This document shows, piece after piece, positions 34,312 to 43,365 of a DNA stretch of 64,000 nt. This DNA comes from Grimontia kaedaensis (GTDB lineage Bacteria; Pseudomonadota; Gammaproteobacteria; Enterobacterales; Vibrionaceae), in the NCBI RefSeq assembly GCF_023746615.1, contig NZ_CP082275.1, positions 1,302,001 to 1,366,000 on the forward strand, written 5' to 3'. A program made the position numbers and the translations under genes. The notes under the pieces were generated by a model. That model saw only the letters and a list, made by a program, of their open reading frames with translations, did not search any database and was not told the origin of the DNA. How positions within the stretch are numbered: position 1 is the first letter of the stretch; the number at the start of each line of letters is the position of its first letter.

Positions 34312-35337
34312 TTGACAGGTCTAACCATTGCACTTGATGCGATGGGCGGGGATTTCGGTCCTCAAGTAACAGTGCCTGCCTCCGTGCAGGCATTGTTGCA
34401 TTTCCCCTCGTTAAAAGTGGTACTCGTCGGTGATCAATCCGAGATCACCCGCCAGCTCGTATCGCTGGATCAAAAAAATAATCCCCGCATTTCAATTGTT
34501 CATGCGGAATCTTCTATCGCCAATGACACACGTCCTTCGCAAGCCTTGCGTTCAAGCAAAGGTAGCTCGATGCGTATCGCACTCGAACTGGTTGCGGAAG
34601 GAAAGGCTGATGCCTGTGTCAGCGCGGGTAATACTGGCGCTTTAATGGCACTTTCCCGCTCTCTTCTTAAATTGCTTCCAGGCATTGATCGTCCTGCACT
34701 AATTTCTGAGTTACCAACAATGGGTAACCAGCAAAGCTGGCTATTGGATTTGGGGGCAAACGTCTCGGTTGATGCCGACACCTTGTTTCAGTTCGCAGTG
34801 ATGGGGTCGGTACTCGCTGAAGAACAACTGGGCTATCAGCCATCAGTTGGACTGCTCAACATCGGTGAAGAAGAGATAAAAGGGAACGACTTAGTTAAAC
34901 GCTGTGCGGAAATGTTGCAACAGTGCTCTGCAGTTAATTACATCGGTTATGTAGAAGGCGACCAGCTTTATACAGGGAAAGCTGATGTGATTGTCTGTGA
35001 TGGATTTGTCGGCAATGTAAGCCTGAAAACCAGTGAAGGCGTCGCAAGACTGTTTTTAGAAAGCTTAAAAATGCATGTTCTAGCGAATCCTCTCAAGAAA
35101 CTGGTGGCTAAATGGTTATTTGGTGGGCTGTTTAACCGGCTCAAACACCTGAACCCCGACCAGTACAATGGCGCAAGTCTGTTAGGATTGCGCGGCATTG
35201 TAGTTAAAAGCCACGGACGTGCTGATATATCCGCTTTCCAACATGCTATCGGAGAAGCGGTACACGAAGTCGAACGGCAACTACCTAATAAAATATGTGA
35301 CCGTTTGGAAGCCGTACTACTCGAGAGGCATTATTAG
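34312..35337 (+). CDS. plsX: Phosphate acyltransferase PlsX
   Basis: A 341-residue enzyme that makes acyl-phosphate from acyl-ACP, the first step towards phosphatidic acid by the PlsX/PlsY route. The N-terminus TIALDAMGGDFGPQVTVPA is diagnostic, and SAGNTGALMALSR near residue 102 and CDGFVGNVSLKTSEG near 228 are conserved. The start codon is TTG, as in E. coli plsX, which would lower translation relative to rpmF. It is separated from rpmF by 9 bp and from fabH by 5 bp. Confidence 0.96.
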   Translation: MTGLTIALDAMGGDFGPQVTVPASVQALLHFPSLKVVLVGDQSEITRQLVSLDQKNNPRISIVHAESSIANDTRPSQALRSSKGSSMRIALELVAEGKADACVSAGNTGALMALSRSLLKLLPGIDRPALISELPTMGNQQSWLLDLGANVSVDADTLFQFAVMGSVLAEEQLGYQPSVGLLNIGEEEIKGNDLVKRCAEMLQQCSAVNYIGYVEGDQLYTGKADVIVCDGFVGNVSLKTSEGVARLFLESLKMHVLANPLKKLVAKWLFGGLFNRLKHLNPDQYNGASLLGLRGIVVKSHGRADISAFQHAIGEAVHEVERQLPNKICDRLEAVLLERHY

Positions 35338-35342
35338 TCTTC

Positions 35343-36308
35343 ATGTACAGTAAGATTCTAGGCACAGGCAGTTATCTGCCTGAGCAAATCCGCACAAATG
35401 CGGATCTCGAAAAAATGGTTGATACCAGTGATGAGTGGATCACCGCGCGCACTGGTATTAAAGAACGTCGTATCGCCAGTGAGCAAGAAACCGTTGCCAC
35501 TATGGGCTATCACGCTGCATGTCAGGCTATCGACATGGCAGGGATTGATAAGCAAGACATCGACCTGATTATTGTTGCTACAACAAGTGGCGAGAGCGCA
35601 TTTCCCGCAGCGGCGTGTGATGTGCAGGCCATGCTGGAAATCAGCGGTTGTCCTGCTTTTGACATTGCAGCAGCGTGTTCAGGCTTTGTTTATGCGCTGA
35701 GTGTGGCTGATCAATATGTGAAGTCAGGCATGGCGCGTAATGCTCTGGTGATCGGCGCTGATCGTCTGTCTCATCTCTGTGATCCAGAAGACCGCTCAAC
35801 CATCATTCTTTTTGGTGACGGTGCCGGCGCGGCGGTAATTGGTGCCAGCGAAGAGCCAGGCATCATTTCAACGCACCTGCGTGCAGATGGAAAGTTCGGC
35901 GACTTGTTGAAAGTCAAATTCCCTCAACGTGCGAAAGCGGGTAGCCCAGTTGAAGCAGATTCATGGCTTCATATGGCAGGCAACGACGTGTTCAAAGTTG
36001 CTGTAACGCAGCTGGCCAACATCGTTGCTGAAACGCTGGACGAGAATCAAATGGACAAGTCAGAAATTGACTGGTTGGTTCCTCATCAAGCGAACTACCG
36101 CATCATCAAGGCAACCGCGAAGAAACTCGCGATGTCGATGGACCAAGTTGTGATTACGCTTGACAAGCATGGCAACACGTCGGCCGCCTCCGTTCCAACT
36201 GCACTTGATGAAGCAGTTCGCGACGGACGCATTCAACGCGGCCAAACGATTTTGCTTGAAGCCTTCGGCGGTGGTTTCGCCTGGGGTTCAGCTTTGATCA
36301 AATATTGA
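35343..36308 (+). CDS. fabH: 3-oxoacyl-ACP synthase III
   Basis: A 321-residue ketosynthase that starts fatty-acid synthesis by joining acetyl-CoA to malonyl-ACP. The active-site cysteine is in FDIAAACSGFVYAL near residue 112. The histidine is in WLVPHQANYRI near 247 and the asparagine in KHGNTSAASVP near 277. The size matches E. coli FabH. It is part of the fab operon and fabD follows by 13 bp. Confidence 0.97.
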   Translation: MYSKILGTGSYLPEQIRTNADLEKMVDTSDEWITARTGIKERRIASEQETVATMGYHAACQAIDMAGIDKQDIDLIIVATTSGESAFPAAACDVQAMLEISGCPAFDIAAACSGFVYALSVADQYVKSGMARNALVIGADRLSHLCDPEDRSTIILFGDGAGAAVIGASEEPGIISTHLRADGKFGDLLKVKFPQRAKAGSPVEADSWLHMAGNDVFKVAVTQLANIVAETLDENQMDKSEIDWLVPHQANYRIIKATAKKLAMSMDQVVITLDKHGNTSAASVPTALDEAVRDGRIQRGQTILLEAFGGGFAWGSALIKY

Positions 36309-36321
36309 TAAGGAATACATA

Positions 36322-37245
36322 ATGTCTAACTTTGCTGTGGTTTTCCCTGGTCAGGGTTCACAAGCCGTGGGCATGTTGGCAGAACTGGGTGAAAAGTTCG
36401 CCATCGTTAAAGAAACGTTTGCTGAAGCGTCTGAAGCGCTGGGTTATGATCTTTGGGCTTTGGTTCAAGATGGTCCAGCAGAAGATTTGAATCAAACCAA
36501 CCGTACTCAACCTGCATTGCTGACGGCTTCTGTCGCCATCTGGCGCGTTTGGCAACAAGAAGGTGGCGCGCAGCCCTCAGTGATGGCGGGTCACAGCCTC
36601 GGTGAATACTCCGCGTTGGTTTGTGCCGGCGTTATCGATTTCAAAGAAGCCGTTAAGCTGGTTGAACTGCGTGGCGAACTCATGCAAGAAGCCGTTCCAG
36701 CTGGTGTTGGCGCAATGTCTGCGATCATTGGTTTAGATAACGACGCTATCGCGAAAGCGTGTGAAGAAGCGGCAGAAGGGCAGGTAGTTTCTCCGGTTAA
36801 CTTCAACTCACCTGGCCAGGTCGTTATTGCAGGTAATAAAGAAGCAGTTGAGCGAGCAAATGCACTGTGTAAAGCCGCGGGTGCAAAACGTGCGCTACCG
36901 CTACCAGTGTCTGTACCTTCACACTGCGCATTGATGAAACCTGCAGCAGACAAACTGGCTGTTGCACTGGATGATCTGACATTCTCTGCACCTTCAATTC
37001 CTGTCATTAACAACGTTGACGTAGCGACTGAAACTGATCCTGCAGCGATCAAAGAAGCGTTAGTTCGTCAACTACACGGCCCAGTTCGCTGGACCGAAGG
37101 TTGCGAAAAAATGGCAAATGAAGGCATAGAACTGCTACTGGAAATGGGCCCAGGTAAAGTACTGACGGGTCTTGCTAAGCGTATCGACAAGCGTTTGAGT
37201 GCAGCGGCAGTTAACGATTCAGCTTCTCTGGAAGCAGCTAAGTAA
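36322..37245 (+). CDS. fabD: Malonyl-CoA:ACP transacylase
   Basis: A 307-residue enzyme that moves malonyl groups from CoA to ACP. FPGQGSQAVGML at the N-terminus and the nucleophile elbow GHSLGEYSALV near residue 92 are the family signatures, with the catalytic His in VPSHCALMK near 200. A hairpin lies between it and fabG. Confidence 0.97.
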   Translation: MSNFAVVFPGQGSQAVGMLAELGEKFAIVKETFAEASEALGYDLWALVQDGPAEDLNQTNRTQPALLTASVAIWRVWQQEGGAQPSVMAGHSLGEYSALVCAGVIDFKEAVKLVELRGELMQEAVPAGVGAMSAIIGLDNDAIAKACEEAAEGQVVSPVNFNSPGQVVIAGNKEAVERANALCKAAGAKRALPLPVSVPSHCALMKPAADKLAVALDDLTFSAPSIPVINNVDVATETDPAAIKEALVRQLHGPVRWTEGCEKMANEGIELLLEMGPGKVLTGLAKRIDKRLSAAAVNDSASLEAAK

Positions 37246-37260
37246 TAAATTCTGGGATTC

Positions 37261-37284
37261 ACAGCCAGCGATAGAGCTGGCTGT
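37261..37284 (+). other. Intra-operon hairpin between fabD and fabG
   Basis: ACAGCCAGC-gataga-GCTGGCTGT, a perfect 9-bp stem 15 bp after the fabD stop, followed by TTTAATAAAGG and the fabG ATG. The T-run is short, so it could be a weak attenuator or an mRNA-processing or stability element. Confidence 0.65.
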
Positions 37285-37305
37285 TTAATAAAGGAACGAA
37301 AACTG

Positions 37306-38040
37306 ATGAACCTGAACGGTAAAATTGCTCTTGTAACAGGTGCGAGCCGCGGAATTGGCCGTGCAATTGCTGAACTTCTGGTTGAGCGTGGAGCAACTGT
37401 TGTAGGTACTGCAACTTCTGAGAGCGGTGCCTCAGCAATTAGTGAATATCTGGGTGAAAATGGCAAAGGTTACGCACTAAATGTAACCTCTGCTGAGTCC
37501 ATTGAGGCAGTACTGAAAGCAATCAAAGAAGAGTTTGGTGACATTGATATTCTGGTAAATAACGCAGGTATCACTCGCGACAACCTTCTGATGCGAATGA
37601 AAGACGACGAGTGGCAGGACATTATGGACACCAACCTGACGTCTATCTTCCGCATGTCTAAAGCAGTACTGCGTGCGATGATGAAAAAGCGTAACGGTCG
37701 CATCATCAACGTAGGCTCAGTGGTTGGCACCATGGGTAACGCCGGTCAGGCAAACTACTCTGCGGCGAAAGCGGGAGTTGTGGGCTTCACCAAATCTATG
37801 GCACGTGAAGTTGCATCACGTGGTATTACTGTAAATACTGTTGCCCCAGGTTTCATCGAAACCGATATGACAAAAGCGCTGAATGATGATCAGCGTGCAG
37901 CGACATTGGCTCAGGTACCTGCTGGTCGTCTGGGTGATCCACGTGAAATTGCGGCAACGGTCGCATTCCTTGCATCAGAAGATGCAGCTTATATCACGGG
38001 TGAAACACTGCATGTCAACGGCGGCATGTACATGATTTAA
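37306..38040 (+). CDS. fabG: 3-oxoacyl-ACP reductase
   Basis: A 244-residue short-chain dehydrogenase that reduces 3-oxoacyl-ACP with NADPH. VTGASRGIGRAIAE near residue 10 is the cofactor loop. NNAGITRDNLL and YSAAKAGVVGFTKS near 151 give the catalytic Tyr/Lys. The C-terminal GGMYM matches FabG. It is preceded by AAAGGA. Confidence 0.97.
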   Translation: MNLNGKIALVTGASRGIGRAIAELLVERGATVVGTATSESGASAISEYLGENGKGYALNVTSAESIEAVLKAIKEEFGDIDILVNNAGITRDNLLMRMKDDEWQDIMDTNLTSIFRMSKAVLRAMMKKRNGRIINVGSVVGTMGNAGQANYSAAKAGVVGFTKSMAREVASRGITVNTVAPGFIETDMTKALNDDQRAATLAQVPAGRLGDPREIAATVAFLASEDAAYITGETLHVNGGMYMI

Positions 38041-38069
38041 ACAATAAAGTTGCACCTCTAAATGATTCA

Positions 38070-38111
38070 GGTCAAAATCCGATGGTTTATCAGCCAAATC
38101 GTGGTTTGACC
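38070..38111 (+). promoter_or_regulatory. Inverted repeat in the fabG-acpP gap
   Basis: GGTCAAA (38070-38076) and TTTGACC (38105-38111) are perfect complements. Inside them CGAT pairs with ATCG after a small internal loop. It could be an operator or an RNA hairpin in front of the highly expressed acpP. Its T-tail is absent, so it is not a standard terminator. Confidence 0.45.
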
Positions 38112-38197
38112 AGCATTTCGGGTGTTGCAACTTCCACGTTATTGAATAAACTACTGCACATATCGCATCTGCGAATCTTGTAAGGAATAGTATTAAT

Positions 38198-38434
38198 ATG
38201 AGCAACATCGAAGAACGCGTAAAAAAAATCATCGTTGAGCAACTGGGCGTAGACGAAGCAGAAGTTAAAAACGAAGCATCTTTCGTTGACGATCTGGGCG
38301 CAGACTCACTGGATACCGTTGAGCTGGTAATGGCTCTGGAAGAAGAATTCGATACCGAGATTCCAGACGAGGAAGCAGAGAAGATTACTACCGTTCAGGC
38401 AGCGATTGATTACGTTGTTGGCGCGTCTGAGTAA
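38198..38434 (+). CDS. acpP: Acyl carrier protein
   Basis: A 78-residue acidic protein with the phosphopantetheine site GADSLDTVELVMALEEEF, in which the serine of DSL near residue 37 carries the prosthetic group. It holds the growing acyl chain for all fab enzymes nearby. It is preceded by TAAGGA. The 157-bp gap before it is the largest in the cluster and probably carries its own promoter; a strong terminator follows. Confidence 0.98.
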   Translation: MSNIEERVKKIIVEQLGVDEAEVKNEASFVDDLGADSLDTVELVMALEEEFDTEIPDEEAEKITTVQAAIDYVVGASE

Positions 38435-38451
38435 TCAGAACAAGATCCTCC

Positions 38452-38483
38452 CAGGCGGTCACCTTGACCGCCTGAGTTTTTTC
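38452..38483 (+). terminator. Terminator between acpP and fabF
   Basis: CAGGCGGTC-accttg-GACCGCCTG followed by AGTTTTTT, 17 bp after the acpP stop. It would let acpP be expressed above fabF. Confidence 0.88.
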
Positions 38484-38532
38484 TACCACCCCCGAAATTT
38501 CGTAATAACACCTTTCTCCGGAGAATATCATC

Positions 38533-39771
38533 GTGTCTAAGCGTCGTGTTGTTGTCACTGGCATGGGGATGTTATCGCCTGTAGGTAACACCGTTGAATC
38601 ATCTTGGAAAGCGCTGCTGGCTGGCCAGAGCGGTATCCAGAGTATCACTCACTTCGATACCACCGATTTCGCAACCAAGTTTGCTGGTCTGGTTAATGAT
38701 TTCAACAGTGAAGATTACATCTCTAAGAAAGATGCCAAAAAAATGGACCTGTTCATCCAGTACGGCATCGCAGCAAGTGTGCAAGCACTTAAAGATTCTG
38801 GTCTGGAGATCACAGAACAAAATGCAGACCGAATTGGTGTAGCCATCGGCTCTGGTATTGGTGGTCTTGGTCTGATTGAGACTAACCACCGTGCGTATGT
38901 CGAAAAAGGCCCACGCAAAATCAGCCCATTTTTTGTACCGTCGACCATTGTAAATATGATCGCCGGTCACGTTTCTATTAATTACGGTCTTCGCGGTCCA
39001 AACATCGCGATCTCGACCGCATGTACCACTGGTCTGCACAACATTGGCCACGCAGCTCGTATGATTGCATACGGCGATGCTGACGCAATGGTTGCAGGTG
39101 GTGCAGAAAAAGCATCGACTGAACTGGGTATTGGCGGCTTCGCGGCAGCGAAAGCACTGTCTACCCGTAATGATGACCCACAAGCAGCATCACGTCCTTG
39201 GGATAAAGATCGCGACGGTTTTGTTCTGGGTGACGGCGCAGGCATGATGATTCTCGAAGAATACGAGCATGCTAAAGCACGTGGCGCGAAAATTTACTGT
39301 GAGCTGGTTGGCTTCGGTATGAGTGGCGACGCTTACCACATGACTTCGCCAAGTGCGGACGGTTCAGGTGGCGCACTGGCGATGACCGCCGCTATCCGTG
39401 ACGCGGGCATCTCTCCAGAAGAAGTTGGCTATGTTAACGCCCACGGCACATCAACGCCTGCTGGTGACGTTGCTGAAACCAAAGGTATTCGTTTGGCGCT
39501 TGGCGCTGCTGCGGATAAGGCGTTGGTATCTTCTACAAAGTCTATGACGGGTCACCTTCTGGGTGCCGCAGGTTCAGTTGAAGCGATCATTACTGCAATG
39601 TCTCTGGTTGACCAAGCAGTGCCGCCTACAATCAACTTGGACAACGTAGACGAAGGCTGTGACCTTGACTACGTTCCGCATGAAGCACGTCAAGTGAAGA
39701 TGGATTACGCGCTGTGTAACTCATTTGGCTTCGGTGGCACCAACGGTTCACTTATCTTCAAGAAAATCTAA
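38533..39771 (+). CDS. fabF: 3-oxoacyl-ACP synthase II
   Basis: A 412-residue elongating ketosynthase. The active-site cysteine is in STACTTGLHNIG near residue 163, with histidines in NAHGTSTPAGD near 303 and SMTGHLLGAAG near 340. FabF adjusts chain length and makes cis-vaccenate in response to temperature in E. coli. The start codon is GTG, with CCGGAG upstream. A terminator lies on each side, so it may be expressed partly on its own. Confidence 0.97.
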   Translation: MSKRRVVVTGMGMLSPVGNTVESSWKALLAGQSGIQSITHFDTTDFATKFAGLVNDFNSEDYISKKDAKKMDLFIQYGIAASVQALKDSGLEITEQNADRIGVAIGSGIGGLGLIETNHRAYVEKGPRKISPFFVPSTIVNMIAGHVSINYGLRGPNIAISTACTTGLHNIGHAARMIAYGDADAMVAGGAEKASTELGIGGFAAAKALSTRNDDPQAASRPWDKDRDGFVLGDGAGMMILEEYEHAKARGAKIYCELVGFGMSGDAYHMTSPSADGSGGALAMTAAIRDAGISPEEVGYVNAHGTSTPAGDVAETKGIRLALGAAADKALVSSTKSMTGHLLGAAGSVEAIITAMSLVDQAVPPTINLDNVDEGCDLDYVPHEARQVKMDYALCNSFGFGGTNGSLIFKKI

Positions 39772-39780
39772 GTTTTTTTG

Positions 39781-39801
39781 TTCGCCGGATTTTTTGGCGA
39801 A
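39781..39801 (+). other. Hairpin after fabF
   Basis: TTCGCC-N9-GGCGAA, 9 bp past the fabF stop, followed by GAAGG and then seven T. A second, stronger hairpin lies 22 bp further on. Confidence 0.55.
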
Positions 39802-39823
39802 GAAGGTTTTTTTGATAGAATGC

Positions 39824-39856
39824 AACGGCTCGGGACTTGTGACCGAGCCGTTTTTT
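39824..39856 (+). terminator. Strong terminator between fabF and pabC
   Basis: AACGGCTCGG-N9-CCGAGCCGTT followed by TTTT, a perfect 10-bp stem. pabC starts 18 bp after it, so its transcription depends on read-through or on a promoter in the short gap. Confidence 0.88.
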
Positions 39857-39874
39857 ATTGTGCAGGGAATAAGG

Positions 39875-40684
39875 ATGATCCTCATAAATGGACAGCAAGT
39901 AGATACCGTAGCTTTCAGTGACCGGGCATTTCAGTACGGTGATGGTGTCTTCAGCACTGTCTTGGTGAAAAATGGTCAGGCTTGTGACTGGTGTCGACAT
40001 AAAGCGCGCCTAGAGCAAAACGTTTCTGCGCTGCACATTGAAGGTGTGGATTGGTCATTGGTATATCAGTGGGTCGACACTGTTGCTGATTCACTTAAAG
40101 GTACTGAAAGGGCAATACTGAAAGTCATTGTGTCCAGAGGCTCTGGCGGTCGTGGTTATAGCGCGGCGGGTTGCAACAAGCCAACTGTGACGGTTTCATC
40201 TCATCCATTTCCAACACAGTATCTGTCCTGGCGGGAAACGGGCATTTCACTGTCTCTGTTGGAACAGCGTATTGGCCAATCTCCTTTAGCTGGTCTCAAA
40301 CACCTTAACCGTCTAGAGCAAGTCATGCTCAAGCGAGAGGTCGAAAACTGTGGTACAGAGGATGGTGTTGCCTGTGACATGAACGGACATGTCATTGAAA
40401 CCTCTGCCTCAAACATTTTTTGGCGAATTGACCAAGCCTTGTACACACCTTTACTTACTACTTCCGGTGTTGCTGGTACTATGCGGGCTCAGGTTATCTC
40501 AGTGGCCCAAGCGCTGGGTTACGCCACCAAGGAAGTGTTGGAAACGCCTGACAGTTTGCTGAAAGCAGACGAGATATTCATAACAAATGCAGTAATGGGT
40601 GTCGTGCCTGTTCACTGTCTTGAAGGGAAAAACTACCGCGACTTCGATGCTTCTAGCGCGATCGCCTTAAGGTTGGATGTGTGA
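39875..40684 (+). CDS. pabC: Aminodeoxychorismate lyase
   Basis: A 269-residue PLP enzyme of aminotransferase class IV that releases 4-aminobenzoate for folate synthesis. FSDRAFQYGDGVFSTV near residue 13 and the PLP-lysine segment LAGLKHLNRLEQVMLKRE near 140 are conserved. The ATG at 39875 with AAGG upstream is the start; the longer open frame runs back into the terminator and fabF. It overlaps mltG by 4 bases. Confidence 0.93.
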   Translation: MILINGQQVDTVAFSDRAFQYGDGVFSTVLVKNGQACDWCRHKARLEQNVSALHIEGVDWSLVYQWVDTVADSLKGTERAILKVIVSRGSGGRGYSAAGCNKPTVTVSSHPFPTQYLSWRETGISLSLLEQRIGQSPLAGLKHLNRLEQVMLKREVENCGTEDGVACDMNGHVIETSASNIFWRIDQALYTPLLTTSGVAGTMRAQVISVAQALGYATKEVLETPDSLLKADEIFITNAVMGVVPVHCLEGKNYRDFDASSAIALRLDV

Positions 40685-41694
40685 TTAAGAAACTTGCGCT
40701 GATTGTATTGTTTTTAGCGCTGGCGGCTGCCGGCGGCGCATACTGGGCTTATACCCAAATTGAAAATTACGTTAACAGTGATATTAAACCGACGGAAGCC
40801 TTGTTGGTGAATGTACCTGAAGGATCAAACTATCACTCGTTCACTCGCAAACTGGTGTCAGATGGCGTTATTGATGCTTCTCAATGGTCGCGTTGGGCAG
40901 CGAAAACCCATCCGGAATTGACCAAACTGAAAGCGGGCACTTTTCAGGTTCAGCCTGGTATCAGTCTTGCTGAGCTTTTTGCTTTAGTGCGTTCTGGCAA
41001 AGAACACCAGTTCACCATTACCTTTGTCGAGGGCAGTACCTTTAAAGAGTGGCGTGAGCAACTGGCGGAAACAGATTACCTGACCCATGACACTGCCGAA
41101 CTGACTGAAGCACAAATAGCAGAAAAACTGGGGTTGGAAGGTGAGAAAGTAGAAGGTCTGCTTTTACCTGAGACCTATCATTATGTGGCTGGCCAAAGTG
41201 AGCTTTCCATCCTGAAACGTGCCTCGACCCAGTTACAAGCTGTACTGGATGAAGCTTGGGGTTCGCGTCAGGAAGGGTTACCCATCAAGTCGGCTTACGA
41301 TTTGTTGACGCTCGCTTCTATTATCGAGAAAGAAACCGCGGTTGATAAAGAGCGTGGCAAAGTCGCTTCTGTTTTTGTTAATCGCCTAAACAAAAGAATG
41401 CGTCTGCAAACTGACCCAACGGTCATCTATGGCATGGGTGACAGCTATGACGGCAACATTCGTAAGAAAGATTTACGCACGCCAACGCCATACAACACCT
41501 ACGTGATTTTTGGCTTGCCACCGACGCCAATCGCAATGCCGGGTAAAGCGTCTATCATTGCTGCAGCAAACCCTGCTGATACACCTTATTTCTATTTTGT
41601 GGCCGACGGTTATGGTGGCCACACGTTTTCCAAAACACTCGCACAGCATAACCGTGCAGTGAGAGAGTATTTAAAAGTATTAAGAAGCCAATGA
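40681..41694 (+). CDS. mltG: Endolytic murein transglycosylase
   Basis: A 337-residue inner-membrane enzyme (YceG family) that cuts nascent glycan strands and sets their length. An N-terminal helix (about residues 5-24) is followed by a LysM-like part and the catalytic domain with the active Glu in LTLASIIEKETAVDKER near 218, then LQTDPTVIYGMG. It starts with GTG inside the stop of pabC and overlaps tmk by 4 bases. Confidence 0.95.
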   Translation: MIKKLALIVLFLALAAAGGAYWAYTQIENYVNSDIKPTEALLVNVPEGSNYHSFTRKLVSDGVIDASQWSRWAAKTHPELTKLKAGTFQVQPGISLAELFALVRSGKEHQFTITFVEGSTFKEWREQLAETDYLTHDTAELTEAQIAEKLGLEGEKVEGLLLPETYHYVAGQSELSILKRASTQLQAVLDEAWGSRQEGLPIKSAYDLLTLASIIEKETAVDKERGKVASVFVNRLNKRMRLQTDPTVIYGMGDSYDGNIRKKDLRTPTPYNTYVIFGLPPTPIAMPGKASIIAAANPADTPYFYFVADGYGGHTFSKTLAQHNRAVREYLKVLRSQ

Positions 41695-42326
41695 GTAACG
41701 GAAAATTTATCGTCGTTGAAGGTCTTGAAGGCGCGGGTAAAACCACAGCAATCCGCAACGTTATCGAGACACTGAAAACCCAAGGTATTTCAGACATTGA
41801 AACCACCCGCGAGCCAGGTGGAACGCCACTCGCAGAGCAAATGCGTGCATTGGTAAAAGAAGGGCACCCTGATGAGCCTTTAACAGACATGGCGGAGCTG
41901 TTGCTGCTCTATGCGGCACGCATTCAATTGGTCGATAACGTCATCAGGCCCGCACTTGCTAGAGGCGCTTGCGTGGTGGGCGATCGCCATGACATGTCAT
42001 CACAAGCATATCAAGGCGGTGGTCGCGGCTTTGATCTGGATCTGATGCAGAACCTGCGCGACACCGTGTTGGGTGACTTTCGTCCTGATTTTACGCTGTA
42101 TCTTGACCTTGACCCTGAAATTGGCCTTCAGCGCGCGAAAGCACGTGGCGAATTGGATCGGATTGAAAAGATGAAGCTGGATTTCTTCCATCGTACCCGT
42201 GCTCGTTACCTTGAGCTGGCAGAGTCTGATGACAGCGTTGTGATTATCGATGCTTCGCAGGACATTGACGCGGTATCGGCAGATATTCGCAAGGCACTGG
42301 AGAACTGGCTGAATCATGCAGGCTAA
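41691..42326 (+). CDS. tmk: Thymidylate kinase
   Basis: A 211-residue dTMP kinase. The phosphate loop is VEGLEGAGKTTAIRN near residue 8. TREPGGTPLAEQMR near 36 and the lid/Asp-Arg segment GDRHDMSSQAYQGGGRG near 94 are family marks. It makes dTDP for DNA synthesis. It overlaps both neighbours, mltG and holB. Confidence 0.96.
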   Translation: MSNGKFIVVEGLEGAGKTTAIRNVIETLKTQGISDIETTREPGGTPLAEQMRALVKEGHPDEPLTDMAELLLLYAARIQLVDNVIRPALARGACVVGDRHDMSSQAYQGGGRGFDLDLMQNLRDTVLGDFRPDFTLYLDLDPEIGLQRAKARGELDRIEKMKLDFFHRTRARYLELAESDDSVVIIDASQDIDAVSADIRKALENWLNHAG

Positions 42327-43284
42327 GCTCTATCCTTGGCATCAGGAAATCTGGCAAAACTGGCAGCAATTGCTCGGTCAGGATCGCTTGCATCACGCTC
42401 TGCTTCTCAGCGCACCAAAAGGAAGTGGCAAGATTGAACTTGCCGCCATCCTGGCGAAAACCATTCTTTGTAAGAACGGGGTTACCGAGCCTTGCGGCAT
42501 GTGTCATAGCTGCCAATTGTTTGATGCTGACACGCACCCAGACTTTCACTGGTTGAAACCAGAATCTGAAGGCAAACAACTGGGTGTCGATGCGGTTCGT
42601 GCAGGCAATCAATACGCGTGGGAAACCTCTCAACTAGGAGGCCAACGCGTTATTTTGATTCAAAATGCGGACCGGATGGGTGAAGCGGCTGCCAACGCTC
42701 TGCTGAAAACGCTCGAAGAGCCACCATCACACTGTCACTTCATTCTCCTATCACAATCGATGGACACCATGTTACCGACGGTTGTCAGCCGCTGTAACAA
42801 GTGGAAACCCAAGCTGCCGGAAGAAACAGTGGTGAAGCGATGGGTTGAAGGCGAGTTGTTTGAGTCTGTTCCTCTGCAAGTGCTGCGTATTAACCGCGGG
42901 GCACCGTTAGCGGCAAAAGCGTTTATTGAAGATGGCAGTGTTGGTAAACACAAAGCATTAGTTGATGCGTTTGCTGATTTTGTGAGTAAGAAGCAGGGAC
43001 TTTTTTCTGTCACTGACCTTATCGTCAAGGCGCAACAGGAAGGACTGCAATGGCTGAGCTTCTTGATGCTGGATATTATCAAGGTTCAGCAAGGCTCAGA
43101 GGAAGCGATTGTCCACTGTGATGATATGAAAACTGTCCAGAACTTAGCGTCGGCCTTACCACAGGCAAAAGTCATGTCACAACTGATGGCCTTGAACCGT
43201 TTGAAAGCGGAGCTTTCAAAGCATACCGGCCTCAACAGTGAGCTCCTTATCAGCCGCTGGCTGTCGGAATTTACAGCCTCCTAA
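42316..43284 (+). CDS. holB: DNA polymerase III delta' subunit
   Basis: A 322-residue clamp-loader subunit. It has a modified phosphate loop (SAPKGSGKIELA near residue 34). The zinc-binding cysteines are in CKNGVTEPCGMCHSCQLF near 52-68. The sensor region is RMGEAAANALLKTLEEPPSH near 115. SRCNKWKP lies where the SRC motif is expected. It overlaps tmk by 11 bases, as in enteric bacteria. Confidence 0.95.
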   Translation: MQAKLYPWHQEIWQNWQQLLGQDRLHHALLLSAPKGSGKIELAAILAKTILCKNGVTEPCGMCHSCQLFDADTHPDFHWLKPESEGKQLGVDAVRAGNQYAWETSQLGGQRVILIQNADRMGEAAANALLKTLEEPPSHCHFILLSQSMDTMLPTVVSRCNKWKPKLPEETVVKRWVEGELFESVPLQVLRINRGAPLAAKAFIEDGSVGKHKALVDAFADFVSKKQGLFSVTDLIVKAQQEGLQWLSFLMLDIIKVQQGSEEAIVHCDDMKTVQNLASALPQAKVMSQLMALNRLKAELSKHTGLNSELLISRWLSEFTAS

Positions 43285-43365
43285 ATAATGCGGGATGGTG
43301 AGCTATCCCGCTTCAAATATCGTATAATCGTCCGCTTTAGTCAGAAACCTATCGGAGAAAAAGAC

